Source: a virus. Taken from it: 32,283 bases of DNA. Each line of letters opens with the position of its first letter. The stretch's first letter is position 1. Made by a program: the position numbers and the translations under genes. A model generated the notes under the pieces. It did no database searches. It was not told where the DNA came from and saw nothing but the letters and a program-made list of their open reading frames with translations. Positions 1 through 6,595 of this stretch are shown one piece after another. The stretch spans positions 1 to 32,283 of IMG/VR virus record IMGVR_UViG_3300025732_000164. The stretch is one strand, 5' to 3'.

Positions 1-1
1 C

Positions 2-148
2 ATCGACAGACTCGAGTCCAACCCGCGCGAGTACGAAGCCGTCCTGCAGCACCTGTGGGAGATGCTCGACGACGGGTACTACAACGGTGAGTATCTATCC
101 AATCGCATCGCGAGCGCGCTCGAGACGCACGCTGGCATAAAGCTCTAG
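2..148 (+). CDS. C-terminal end of an unknown protein (partial)
   Basis: Only the last 48 codons are inside the window, in frame from base 2 to a TAG at 146-148. The peptide starts IDRLESNPREYEAVLQHLWE and ends ETHAGIKL. It looks soluble and helical with acidic patches, and I do not recognise it. Codon use (C- or G-ending third positions) matches the next gene. The stop lies inside the next gene's ribosome-binding region: the AGGAGGAAAA that follows the stop is the Shine-Dalgarno of the GTG start at 157, so the two genes are probably co-transcribed. Confidence 0.7.
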   Translation: MDRLESNPREYEAVLQHLWEMLDDGYYNGEYLSNRIASALETHAGIKL

Positions 149-156
149 GAGGAAAA

Positions 157-1374
157 GTGACTACCAACCTAACCCACGCGTCGATCATCCCGCTCATCGG
201 CGGAGAGACCATCGGCTCAGAGCGCGCCTTCGGTAAGCGACCTGAGTACTTCCTGTCGTACTCTCCGTTCTCAGCCAACGACTCGCACATCGTCAACTGG
301 TACGAGAACGAGGTTCCATACCTGCTCCTAGACGAGGGAGCCACCTTTCCAAAGAGAGTGAACGTAGTGTCCGCGGTGTGCCCGTGCGCTGGTCTGTCGC
401 AGATGTCTTTCGGCTTCGGAGACCACAACCCAAACAACAAGTGGATGGAGACCACGGCGCAGTACGTCCTGGGCGAGATGAAGCCTGACGTATTCTGGGG
501 AGAGAACGCGCCTGGGTTCGCGTCGAACATCGGCAAGAACGTTCGCGAGAAGCTGCGGTCCATCGCCGCCGAGAACGGCTACACGATGACTGTCTACCGC
601 ACTCGGTCGCTCCTTCACGGCCAGCCTCAGATCCGCGAGCGGTCCTTCTACTTCTTCTGGAAGGGGACCAAGACGCCGGTCCTAAACTACTACGACCGCC
701 CGCACCGTAAGATCGAGGACGTCATCATCGAGGCGTCTCGCGCGAACAGCCAGCAGGAGCCGATCAACAAGAAGACTCCGTCTCGAGACGACATTCACTA
801 CAGGTTCGTCCTCGAGGAGCTTCACGGCGGAATGTCGCACCGAGAGTTCGTCGAGAAGGTCGATCCAAAGGACGTGCGCCGCAGTGACTCGTTCACCTAC
901 ATACAGAACATCGGAGTCGACCTGCAGCGCCTCGCGGACTGGCTCAGGAAGGAGGGCCACGACAAGGAGGCCGACAAGACTCTTCGAAAGAAGGCTAAGC
1001 TCGACAGCGGCAAGGGCGTGATGCGTCGCGGCACTATGATCCCGAAGGACTACATCGGTGCTTTCGTCGGGCACTACCCGACGATGCTCACGCACCCCGT
1101 CGAGGACAGGTACATCTCTTACCGCGAGGCCATGTCGATCATGGGTCTTCCGGAGAGCTTCGAGCTGCTCAATCCGACTAAGAGCGTCAACCACATCTGT
1201 CAGAACGTTCCGGTTCAGACAGCGCAGGACATGGCCGAAGAGGTCGTCGCCGCGCTCGAGGGTAAGCGGGACTGGATCAACGCGAAGTATGTTTTCCAAA
1301 GGAACCACGACAGGACCCTAGACGTCAGGGACGGCGGTGGATCCAGCCTCGACGAGTACCTATCGTCGAAGTAG
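157..1374 (+). CDS. C5-cytosine DNA methyltransferase-like protein
   Basis: This 405-residue protein resembles cytosine-C5 DNA methyltransferases, which transfer a methyl group from S-adenosylmethionine to cytosine in DNA. The conserved motifs appear in the right order: the catalytic Pro-Cys of motif IV in VCPCAGLSQ (Cys77), ENAPG of motif VI (116-120), a perfect QxRxR motif VIII (Q158, R160, R162), and a motif X-like QNVPVQTAQDMAEEV near the C-terminus. The N-terminal SAM-binding motif I is not the usual FxGxG; PLIGGETIGSE at about 12-22 sits where it should be. The region between motifs VIII and IX (about 185-300) is short for a target-recognition domain. GTG 157 follows AGGAGGAAAA. It probably modifies phage DNA against restriction, or it could be a related base-modifying enzyme; specificity cannot be read from sequence. 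A terminator follows. Confidence 0.8.
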   Translation: MTTNLTHASIIPLIGGETIGSERAFGKRPEYFLSYSPFSANDSHIVNWYENEVPYLLLDEGATFPKRVNVVSAVCPCAGLSQMSFGFGDHNPNNKWMETTAQYVLGEMKPDVFWGENAPGFASNIGKNVREKLRSIAAENGYTMTVYRTRSLLHGQPQIRERSFYFFWKGTKTPVLNYYDRPHRKIEDVIIEASRANSQQEPINKKTPSRDDIHYRFVLEELHGGMSHREFVEKVDPKDVRRSDSFTYIQNIGVDLQRLADWLRKEGHDKEADKTLRKKAKLDSGKGVMRRGTMIPKDYIGAFVGHYPTMLTHPVEDRYISYREAMSIMGLPESFELLNPTKSVNHICQNVPVQTAQDMAEEVVAALEGKRDWINAKYVFQRNHDRTLDVRDGGGSSLDEYLSSK

Positions 1375-1383
1375 TAACGTTTT

Positions 1384-1421
1384 CAATGGGTTACCGGATA
1401 GTCTGGTAACCCATTGTTTTT
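1384..1421 (+). terminator. Rho-independent terminator after the methyltransferase gene
   Basis: A perfect 12-base-pair stem (CAATGGGTTACC at 1384-1395 pairs with 1405-1416) with a 9-base loop is followed directly by a run of five T. It isolates the methyltransferase operon from the AT-rich promoter region downstream. Confidence 0.9.
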
Positions 1422-1442
1422 CCTCAGTTTTTTCATTTCTGA

Positions 1443-1488
1443 AACAAAATTTCACAGTCTGAGCCAAAAAAAGTAACAAAATTTCACA
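1443..1488 (+). repeat. Two 14-bp direct repeats in an AT-rich island
   Basis: AACAAAATTTCACA occurs at 1443-1456 and again at 1475-1488, exactly 32 bp apart (about three helical turns). It lies in an AT-rich stretch (about 1417-1510) that contrasts sharply with the GC-rich genome. The stretch sits just upstream of the promoter at 1507, so it may act as an UP element or as binding sites for an activator. A replication origin is possible but unsupported. Confidence 0.6.
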
Positions 1489-1506
1489 AATTTCTGCTTT
1501 TTTTGG

Positions 1507-1535
1507 TTTACAATCGTCCGACTCCGTGGTACTAT
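1507..1535 (+). promoter_or_regulatory. Sigma70-type extended -10 promoter
   Basis: TTTACA (1507-1512), a 17-base spacer ending in TGG, then TACTAT (1530-1535). Predicted transcription start is about 1542. It has the same architecture as seven other promoters in the window, and A/T tracts lie upstream where an UP element would be. It drives the histone-tail-like gene at 1570. Confidence 0.75.
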
Positions 1536-1564
1536 CTGTATATTGATGATCCAAACCACGGAGT
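1521..1564 (+). promoter_or_regulatory. 9-bp inverted repeat linking promoter spacer to Shine-Dalgarno
   Basis: ACTCCGTGG (1521-1529, the end of the promoter spacer) is the exact reverse complement of CCACGGAGT (1556-1564), which contains the GGAG Shine-Dalgarno of the gene at 1570. Only RNA reading through from upstream would contain both arms. RNA starting at about 1542 would have only the right arm and a free ribosome site. It could instead be a DNA operator. Confidence 0.6.
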
Positions 1565-1569
1565 ACCGC

Positions 1570-1863
1570 ATGTCTGACACCACCACGACTACCGAAGCCC
1601 CCGTCATGAACGAGTTCGGCTTCGTCCTCAAGAGCAAGCCCAAGGCAGCTAAGACGGCTGCCCCCAAGGCCGCTAAGACGCCCAAGACCCCCAAGGCCCC
1701 CAAGGCTCCGCGAGTCACCAAGGAGTCGCGCGCCTTCGCCGTCTACGAGCAGAACAAGAAGCTCAGTGGCAAGGACCTCCAGGCCAAGATCGCGGCCGAG
1801 CTCGGCGTCAGTCTCGAGCGCGCTTACGGCTACACTCGCCTGGTCCTCAAGTCCGCCAGCTGA
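1570..1863 (+). CDS. Small histone H1-tail-like basic protein with C-terminal helical domain
   Basis: This 97-residue protein has an acidic/threonine N-terminus, then a low-complexity Lys/Ala/Pro-rich segment (about residues 22-52, with repeated KAAK, KTPK and KAPK units), then a 45-residue domain (SRAFAVYEQNKKLSGKDLQAK...) that looks helix-turn-helix-like. The composition resembles histone H1 tails and bacterial AlgP/Hc1-type nucleoid proteins, so DNA binding or compaction is likely; this is inferred from composition. I chose ATG 1570 because GGAG at 1560-1563 is well placed; an upstream TTG at 1543 has no ribosome site. The gene stands alone behind its own AT-rich promoter, and its C-ending codons suggest strong expression, early in infection. 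Confidence 0.8.
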   Translation: MSDTTTTTEAPVMNEFGFVLKSKPKAAKTAAPKAAKTPKTPKAPKAPRVTKESRAFAVYEQNKKLSGKDLQAKIAAELGVSLERAYGYTRLVLKSAS

Positions 1864-1879
1864 GCGTCGCTTAGGCGAA

Positions 1880-1899
1880 ACTCGGGCTTCGTCCCGAGT
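1880..1899 (+). other. GC-rich hairpin after the histone-tail-like gene
   Basis: ACTCGGG (1880-1886) pairs with CCCGAGT (1893-1899) around a CTTCGT loop. No T run follows, so it is more likely an RNA-stability or pausing hairpin than a complete terminator. It lies in the 92-base gap before the gene at 1956. Confidence 0.4.
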
Positions 1900-1955
1900 C
1901 TGCGGGAAGTGCCCCACCCGCACTGACGAGCCAGGGCACAGGCATGGAGCCACTC

Positions 1956-2270
1956 ATGAATCGGTCTAGCACATACAAGTTCACGGTCGAGTCGATCAAC
2001 GACCCGCGGATCGCGCAGCTGCGCGCCGCCATCAAACTTGAGAACGCAGTCGGTCGCATCGTCGGTCGCATCGTCGGTGACCGAGTGGAGTTTCCTGAGT
2101 TTCGCAAGCAGGTCTGCGTCCGGCCGCGCCTCGGCAAGGGTAACCCCTTCGCGCCGCTCTATCGTCGCGGTGGCCCCTTGTACCGGAGTTCGTCTCAGGA
2201 CATTCGCCCCGAGCACGGCACTCGGTTCGACGTCTACGTTCACAAAGTCTACCGCCAGTGCATGTCGTGA
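1956..2270 (+). CDS. Hypothetical protein of 104 residues with a small internal repeat
   Basis: I do not recognise this protein. It is basic and soluble-looking, starting MNRSSTYKFTVESINDPRIA. A 12-base unit, GTCGGTCGCATC, is repeated in tandem at about 2050-2073 and gives the peptide repeat GRIVGRIVGD. ATG 1956 is preferred because GGAG at 1946-1949 lies six bases upstream; the ATG at 1944 is part of that ATGGAG ribosome-site motif, as happens before several genes here. Its stop overlaps the GTG of the next, 42-codon gene, suggesting translational coupling. Confidence 0.65.
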   Translation: MNRSSTYKFTVESINDPRIAQLRAAIKLENAVGRIVGRIVGDRVEFPEFRKQVCVRPRLGKGNPFAPLYRRGGPLYRSSSQDIRPEHGTRFDVYVHKVYRQCMS

Positions 2271-2395
2271 GAGTCTTCAAGAGCATCTGCGCCCAGGCAC
2301 TAGTCTGGGCGTTCGCTGGCCTGGTCGGCGTGGTGTTTGGCCTAGGCCTAGGGTCTCTAGTCACCAACGCGTGTCGGATCGTGAGTCAGCTGTGA
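2267..2395 (+). CDS. 42-residue single-pass membrane peptide
   Basis: GTG 2267 overlaps the preceding stop (GTGA). The frame stays open to TGA 2393-2395. The peptide begins VRVFKSICAQALVWAFAGLV and continues with a Gly/Val/Leu-rich run: one hydrophobic helix of about 22 residues after a short basic N-terminus, which would orient the N-terminus inside the cell. No Shine-Dalgarno is visible, so translation is probably coupled to the upstream gene. Such peptides are common in phage accessory regions; the role is unknown. The stop codon is part of the TGATAAATA late-promoter-like sequence. Confidence 0.55.
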   Translation: MRVFKSICAQALVWAFAGLVGVVFGLGLGSLVTNACRIVSQL

Positions 2396-2401
2396 TAAAT
2401 A
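2394..2401 (+). promoter_or_regulatory. Late promoter-like GATAAATA
   Basis: GATAAATA differs from the T4 late consensus TATAAATA only at the first base. The ATG of the secreted-protein gene is at 2407, five bases after it, almost exactly where T4-type late transcripts begin, so the product would be leaderless or nearly so. A very similar arrangement exists at 15390-15402. Confidence 0.45.
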
Positions 2402-2406
2402 GCCAT

Positions 2407-2727
2407 ATGAAAGCGTCGACCCTGGCCCTAGCCGCCGCCCTCTCCGTCGCGTCGCCGTCTCCGGCTCACGCAGGCGACGCGACGGCGCCGCTCCTCGGCG
2501 GACTTCTGTTCGGAACGATCCTCGGTGGCGCTATGAGCAGCCACAGTCACCATCACTACGCGCCTCCGCCGGTGTACTACTACCCAGCGCCGGCGCGATA
2601 CGCCGCCGAGCGCCGGTGCGACACCGTCTGGTTCTATGACCGGTGGGGCTATCGTCGCTGGGAGGACCGCTGCTACTGGGTCAGCGTCCCCGTGTACGAC
2701 CCGTCATACTCGGCGCCGGATCGCTGA
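2407..2727 (+). CDS. Small secreted protein with signal peptide
   Basis: This 106-residue protein has a classic Sec signal peptide: MK, a hydrophobic Ala/Leu core, and an AHA|GD cleavage site near residue 23. The mature part has a Gly-rich hydrophobic segment (LLGGLLFGTILGGAM, glycine-zipper-like), a His/Pro/Tyr-rich stretch (HSHHHYAPPPVYYYPAP), and a C-terminal domain with two cysteines (RRCDTVW and EDRCYW) that could form a disulfide. It resembles small periplasmic or outer-membrane-associated bacterial proteins, so capture from a host is plausible. ATG 2407 has no Shine-Dalgarno. The signal peptide fixes the start despite a longer open frame upstream. Function is unknown; envelope modification or superinfection exclusion are guesses. 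Confidence 0.7.
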   Translation: MKASTLALAAALSVASPSPAHAGDATAPLLGGLLFGTILGGAMSSHSHHHYAPPPVYYYPAPARYAAERRCDTVWFYDRWGYRRWEDRCYWVSVPVYDPSYSAPDR

Positions 2728-2741
2728 CTAGATCCGAGCGG

Positions 2742-2770
2742 TTGACAATAGTCGATCGCTGTGGTACAAT
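2742..2770 (+). promoter_or_regulatory. Sigma70-type extended -10 promoter
   Basis: TTGACA (2742-2747), a 17-base spacer ending in TGG, TACAAT (2765-2770). Transcription should start near 2777, giving a leader of about 26 bases before the GTG at 2803. It drives the zincin/VWA gene. Confidence 0.9.
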
Positions 2771-2802
2771 AGTAACAACAGCGTCGTTTCATGGAGAGTC
2801 CC

Positions 2803-4974
2803 GTGAGGGAGAACGTTCTTAATGACTTGGCTCGCCTGCTCGCGAGCGAGAACATCGAGATCCATCACACTAGGTCCCTGACCGAAGCCTTCTTCGACGT
2901 GAAGAAGCGCGAGCTGCACCTCCCAGAGTTCAACTTGGTCGACGAGACTAGGTACCTGATGTACCTAGTCCACGAGGTGTCTCACTCGCTGTACACTCCG
3001 TCCGAAGAGTGGCACAAGGAAGCTGCCAAGTCCAGCCGCTTTAAGACCGCGCTCAACATGGTCGAGGACGCTCGCGTCGAGCGACTCATTAAGAGGAAGT
3101 ATCCTGGAGTCAGGCGCGACCTGAGCGCGGGTTACAAGAGGCTCCACGAGCTCGACTCGTTCGGCATCGCAAGTTTCTTGAAGTCTAAGAGCCTGAGTAA
3201 GCTCAGTCTCGTCGACCGCATGAACCTGCACGCCAAGCTTCGCGGCCACGTGACCGTCCCGTTCAGTCGCGACGAGACTCAGTTCGTCGACCGCTTGGAC
3301 TCCGTCCTGGAGTGGAGCGACGCCGTGACTCTGGCCAAAGACGTCCTGGAGTTCAGCGACGCTCGAGCCGCAAAGCGTCGTGAGATCGCCCTGGACTTCT
3401 CTCAGTCGCAGCGTGGCGGCAAAGCGAGTCAGACAGAGTCGCCGAGCAGCGACAGTCAGACAGAGTCGCCGAGCAGCGACAGCGAGGGCGATGAGACCGA
3501 AGAGTCTAGCGAGTCGCAGACCGGTGAGACCGACGTTGGCCAGGCCGATAGCGAGTCGCTCAGCGACCAAGAGTTCGGAGAGATGCTCGAGGACTTCACT
3601 CAGCGTAGCATCGACTCTCGCATGCAGAAGGACCTTAGCTATAGGTCCTCCTACACGTGTCCAAAGATTAGGATCGACTATCGGTCATTCGACTACCGCC
3701 ACTACGTCACTCCTCTCAAGCGCCACCTCGAGTACCTCTTGAGTAACTGCGACGACGAGGCATACGGAGCGTATAAGAATCGTTTGTTGCCTAAGCCCGG
3801 TCAGTGCAATCCCCATCCTTTCGCGTACGTCTTCTCGAAGGAGCAGGCGGCCGACCTGATGCGCGAGTTCAACACTAAGAATAGGAGCACGATCTCGTAC
3901 CTCCTGAAGGAGTACGAGGCTAAGAAGGCTGCGGACGAGTACATGCGAGCCAGGGAGGATAAGACTGGCACGATCAATCCGACCGCGCTCCACCGCTATA
4001 AGATCAGCGAGGACGTCTTCCGTCGCTCGACTGTGGTTCAGAGTGGTAAGTCTCACGGCATAGTGATGTTTGTAGACTTCTCAGGTTCTATGTCGAGTGT
4101 CCTTAAGGATACGATCGAGCAGGTGGTACTCCTAGTCTCGTTCTGCCGCCGCGCCGGCATCAAGCACAGAGTCTTCTCATTCACTCAACGCAACAAGGGC
4201 GACGCGGACGGCTTCATTGATGGTGTCAAAGATAGGTTGCAAACGACTAAGCAGCTCATGGGCGAGGAGTTCAAGAGCGTGGAGTTCATCGACGAGCACA
4301 CGGACCTCCTCGAGATGTTCAGAGACGATATGTCTCAGTCCGAGTACGCTGCGGTCGCCGGCAACCTCATGCGAGGCAACCGCTCGCCCGTGTACAGCCT
4401 CGGGTACACTCCGCTCAACAGCACGATCGTCCTAGCGCGTCAGGTCGTTCGAGACTTCAAGACTCAGAGCGGAGTTCAGCAGGTGAGCGTCGCGTTCCTG
4501 ACTGACGGGTCTAGCGATCAATCGCCGTACGCGACGTACATCGACAGCGAGACTAGGCAGCCGATCGCACCGGGCGGCGCTCCGGTCCAGTTCAGCGCTC
4601 AGACAGCGGCTCTAGTGCAGTCTCTTCGAGCCGCGCTCGGAGTCACCGTCGTTAACTTTCACATAACCAACGACGCTGGCTCCCTCAGGTATCTAACTCA
4701 AGAACAGAAGCGTCGCTTGAAGCGAGACGGCTCGATCTCAATTCCAGGTGCAGAAGGCTACGACTCTCAGTACATGATCCTTCGGTCCAACATGCGAGCC
4801 GGCACCGACATCGGCGAACAGATCGCAGATAAGACTATAACGGACCGCGAGCTGACTCGCCGCTTCATCGCGGCTAACACAAAGCGGCTGTCGTCTCGCG
4901 TCATCCTCGAAGACTTCGTTAAGAGAGTCTCGCGTCCTGCGAAAGAATCGGTTGACATTAAGTCGGCCGCGTGA
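2803..4974 (+). CDS. CobT-like protein: zincin-type metallopeptidase region plus VWA domain
   Basis: This 723-residue protein has three parts. The N-terminal region carries HEVSH (residues 57-61), a zincin HExxH motif, followed by NMVEDARVERL (E88, R91, E93), the pattern typical of the metallopeptidase-like half of CobT/DUF2201 proteins. A Ser/Asp/Glu-rich linker (about 200-265) contains a perfect 9-residue tandem repeat. The C-terminal half is a von Willebrand factor A domain with an intact metal-ion-dependent adhesion motif, DFSGSMS, near residue 425. VWA proteins of this kind work with MoxR/CobS AAA+ ATPases, and one is encoded next door. No CobN is present, so cobalt chelation is unlikely; a protein-remodelling or proteolytic role is inferred. 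GTG 2803 fits GGAGA at 2793-2797; the ATG at 2791 is the alternative. Confidence 0.8.
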   Translation: MRENVLNDLARLLASENIEIHHTRSLTEAFFDVKKRELHLPEFNLVDETRYLMYLVHEVSHSLYTPSEEWHKEAAKSSRFKTALNMVEDARVERLIKRKYPGVRRDLSAGYKRLHELDSFGIASFLKSKSLSKLSLVDRMNLHAKLRGHVTVPFSRDETQFVDRLDSVLEWSDAVTLAKDVLEFSDARAAKRREIALDFSQSQRGGKASQTESPSSDSQTESPSSDSEGDETEESSESQTGETDVGQADSESLSDQEFGEMLEDFTQRSIDSRMQKDLSYRSSYTCPKIRIDYRSFDYRHYVTPLKRHLEYLLSNCDDEAYGAYKNRLLPKPGQCNPHPFAYVFSKEQAADLMREFNTKNRSTISYLLKEYEAKKAADEYMRAREDKTGTINPTALHRYKISEDVFRRSTVVQSGKSHGIVMFVDFSGSMSSVLKDTIEQVVLLVSFCRRAGIKHRVFSFTQRNKGDADGFIDGVKDRLQTTKQLMGEEFKSVEFIDEHTDLLEMFRDDMSQSEYAAVAGNLMRGNRSPVYSLGYTPLNSTIVLARQVVRDFKTQSGVQQVSVAFLTDGSSDQSPYATYIDSETRQPIAPGGAPVQFSAQTAALVQSLRAALGVTVVNFHITNDAGSLRYLTQEQKRRLKRDGSISIPGAEGYDSQYMILRSNMRAGTDIGEQIADKTITDRELTRRFIAANTKRLSSRVILEDFVKRVSRPAKESVDIKSAA
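3427..3480 (+). repeat. 27-bp perfect tandem repeat inside the CobT-like gene
   Basis: Two exact 27-base copies (3427-3453 and 3454-3480) encode two copies of SQTESPSSD in the acidic linker. It is in frame, so copy-number change would only alter linker length. Confidence 0.95.
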
Positions 4975-4980
4975 TATAAT
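4952..4980 (+). promoter_or_regulatory. Sigma70-type consensus promoter
   Basis: TTGACA (4952-4957), a 17-base spacer ending in TGA, and a perfect TATAAT (4975-4980). It overlaps the last codons and the stop of the CobT-like gene. The expected start is near 4987 and it serves the AAA+ gene. It is the best match to consensus in the window. Confidence 0.92.
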
Positions 4981-5003
4981 CTGACTATAACATGGAGAGA
5001 GCT

Positions 5004-6203
5004 ATGCTCACTGGCGATCAGAAAGAAGCGTTCCTCAAGGCTATGCACGAGCGGTTTCCGAGTGGCACCGCGGACACTAAGCAGATCAAGGCGGTCGTGC
5101 ACGAGCTCGGTCTACCCGCCGTCCCATCCTTCATCTGGAAGAACCGACTCGGAAACGGCGTGTTCTCGATCCCGGCTCAGCTGAGCGCGACTCGAGTCGC
5201 GTCGGCTCGCGTCGTGTCTCTTCCCAAGCGTCCGGCACCGCCGCCGGTACCGGTTGAGCCGGCTCCGGAAGCTGCGACAAAGTTTGATCCAAACGCGCAG
5301 ACGTCGCACACTTACGCGGAGGTTCCTACGGCCGACGACTTCTTCGTCCCGTTCGGAGACTTCAGTACGGTGACCGCGATCGTGCGGTCCACGGAGTTCT
5401 TCCCGGTCTACGTCTCGGGTATGTCTGGGTGCGGTAAGACTCTCATGATCGAGCAGTCCTGCGCCCGCCTCGGCCGAGCGATGACTCGAGTCCAGATGTC
5501 TCGCGAGACCGACGAGGACGACCTCATCGGTGGATTCCGCCTCATCAACGGTGAGACTAAGTTCGTGAAGGGTCCGGTGATCCGAGCCATGGAGCTCGGT
5601 TCGATCCTGCTCATCGACGAGGCTGACCGAGCCGATCCCACTAAGATCATGTGCATCCAGGGCATCCTGGAGGGTAAGCCGTACTACATCAAGAAGACCG
5701 GCGAGGTAGTCTACCCGCGGCCCGGCTTCAACGTCTTCGTCACCGCCAACACCCTCGGCCGTGGTGGGTCTGACGGTCGCTACAGCGCAGCGACCATCCT
5801 CGACGACGCTCTGCTCGAGCGGTTCCCGGTGACGATCCCCCACGAGTTTCCGAACGAGTCCATCGAGAAGCGCATCCTGAGCGGTCGCCTCTGTGGGTCG
5901 AGCGGCTGCTCTGTGGCCGAGACTGCGGTCGTCGACGACCTGGTCAAGTGGGCGACCATCATTCGTAAGACTTTCGAGGAGGACGGCATCGACGAGACTA
6001 TCTCGACGCGCCGCCTAGTGCACATCGTCAACACCTATCGTCTGGTCGGTAAGATCGACAGGGCCATCGAGCTCTGCGTGAACCGGTTCGACGAGGAGAC
6101 GAGGAGCACTCTCACGGAGCTCTGGGCTCGCGTCAAGCGCGAGACTCAGGGAAGTCCGGTGCCAGACCAGGCTGGTCCGGTGTCGGCAGATCCGGCTCAG
6201 TGA
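5004..6203 (+). CDS. MoxR/CobS-type AAA+ ATPase
   Basis: This 399-residue AAA+ ATPase has a Walker A motif GMSGCGKT (139-146), a Walker B motif LLIDEAD (202-208), a sensor-1-like FVTANT (245-250) and an LLERF element typical of MoxR-family proteins. A predicted small helical domain lies at 1-57, followed by a Pro/Ala-rich linker (about 73-92). T4-like cyanophages carry a similar gene usually labelled cobS, although its phage role is not established. MoxR ATPases form hexameric rings that act on VWA partners; the CobT-like protein upstream is the obvious partner. ATG 5004 is chosen because GGAGAG at 4994-4999 fits it; ATG 4992 lies inside the ATGGAG ribosome-site motif. It has its own strong promoter. 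Confidence 0.88.
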   Translation: MLTGDQKEAFLKAMHERFPSGTADTKQIKAVVHELGLPAVPSFIWKNRLGNGVFSIPAQLSATRVASARVVSLPKRPAPPPVPVEPAPEAATKFDPNAQTSHTYAEVPTADDFFVPFGDFSTVTAIVRSTEFFPVYVSGMSGCGKTLMIEQSCARLGRAMTRVQMSRETDEDDLIGGFRLINGETKFVKGPVIRAMELGSILLIDEADRADPTKIMCIQGILEGKPYYIKKTGEVVYPRPGFNVFVTANTLGRGGSDGRYSAATILDDALLERFPVTIPHEFPNESIEKRILSGRLCGSSGCSVAETAVVDDLVKWATIIRKTFEEDGIDETISTRRLVHIVNTYRLVGKIDRAIELCVNRFDEETRSTLTELWARVKRETQGSPVPDQAGPVSADPAQ

Positions 6204-6239
6204 GGAGCCGGGTCATCGTTAACTTTGAAGGAGTACATC

Positions 6240-6506
6240 ATGACTAACTTCAAGACTACCCGCCTCTTGAACTTCCTCAAGGGTGGTAGCGACATCACGG
6301 AGGCTCAGGCTCGCCGCCGCTTCGGCATCGAGAACCTGTCGGCCACCGCGTCCTACCTTCGCGGCAAGGGCTACGCCGTCTACGCGAACCGCAAGGTCTC
6401 CGAGCGCGGCAACGAGTTCACTGCGTACCGCATCGGTACTCCGTCGCGCAAGGTGATCGCGGCGGGCTATCGCGCGCTGCGCGAGGAGCTCGGTCGCGCC
6501 GCCTAG
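6240..6506 (+). CDS. Small winged-helix/HTH DNA-binding protein
   Basis: This 88-residue protein begins MTNFKTTRLLNFLKGGSDIT, followed by an EAQARRRFGIENLSATASYLRG segment that reads as helix-turn-helix, then a hairpin wing (YAVYANRKVSERGNEFTAYRIG) and a basic C-terminus. I recall similar small proteins in many T4-like marine phages, where they are predicted DNA-binding regulators. ATG 6240 is preceded by AAGGAG at 6228-6233 with ideal spacing; the upstream TTG is not needed. C-ending codons suggest good expression. It lies 36 bases after the AAA+ gene, probably in the same transcript, and is followed by a strong terminator. Confidence 0.8.
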   Translation: MTNFKTTRLLNFLKGGSDITEAQARRRFGIENLSATASYLRGKGYAVYANRKVSERGNEFTAYRIGTPSRKVIAAGYRALREELGRAA

Positions 6507-6510
6507 GCGT

Positions 6511-6531
6511 TGGTAGTCCTTCCTACTACCA
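6511..6531 (+). other. Hairpin between the HTH gene and the terminator
   Basis: TGGTAGT (6511-6517) pairs with ACTACCA (6525-6531) around a 7-base loop. No T run follows. It precedes the true terminator by 20 bases and may protect the 3' end. Confidence 0.5.
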
Positions 6532-6550
6532 GTGTTCTCCATGCAGACTT

Positions 6551-6581
6551 GGGACGGGCTCCGAGCCCGTCCCATCTTTTT
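6551..6581 (+). terminator. Strong Rho-independent terminator
   Basis: A 10-bp GC-rich perfect stem (GGGACGGGCT, 6551-6560, with 6564-6573), a 3-base loop, and then ATCTTTTT. It ends the CobT/AAA+/HTH transcription unit. Confidence 0.93.
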
Positions 6582-6595
6582 CCTCGAGGTGTCCT

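Noticed and set aside
2038-2406. Long upstream extension of the secreted protein frame
   Set aside because: It overlaps two plausible genes and would bury the signal peptide, which clearly starts at 2407.
3427-3480. CRISPR-like or regulatory repeat
   Set aside because: Only two adjacent copies with no spacer, in frame in a disordered linker; it is simple coding repetition.
2803-6203. Cobalamin biosynthesis (cobalt chelatase CobST)
   Set aside because: The resemblance is at the level of AAA+ and VWA domains. No CobN or other cobalamin genes are in the window, so the metabolic label is not supported.
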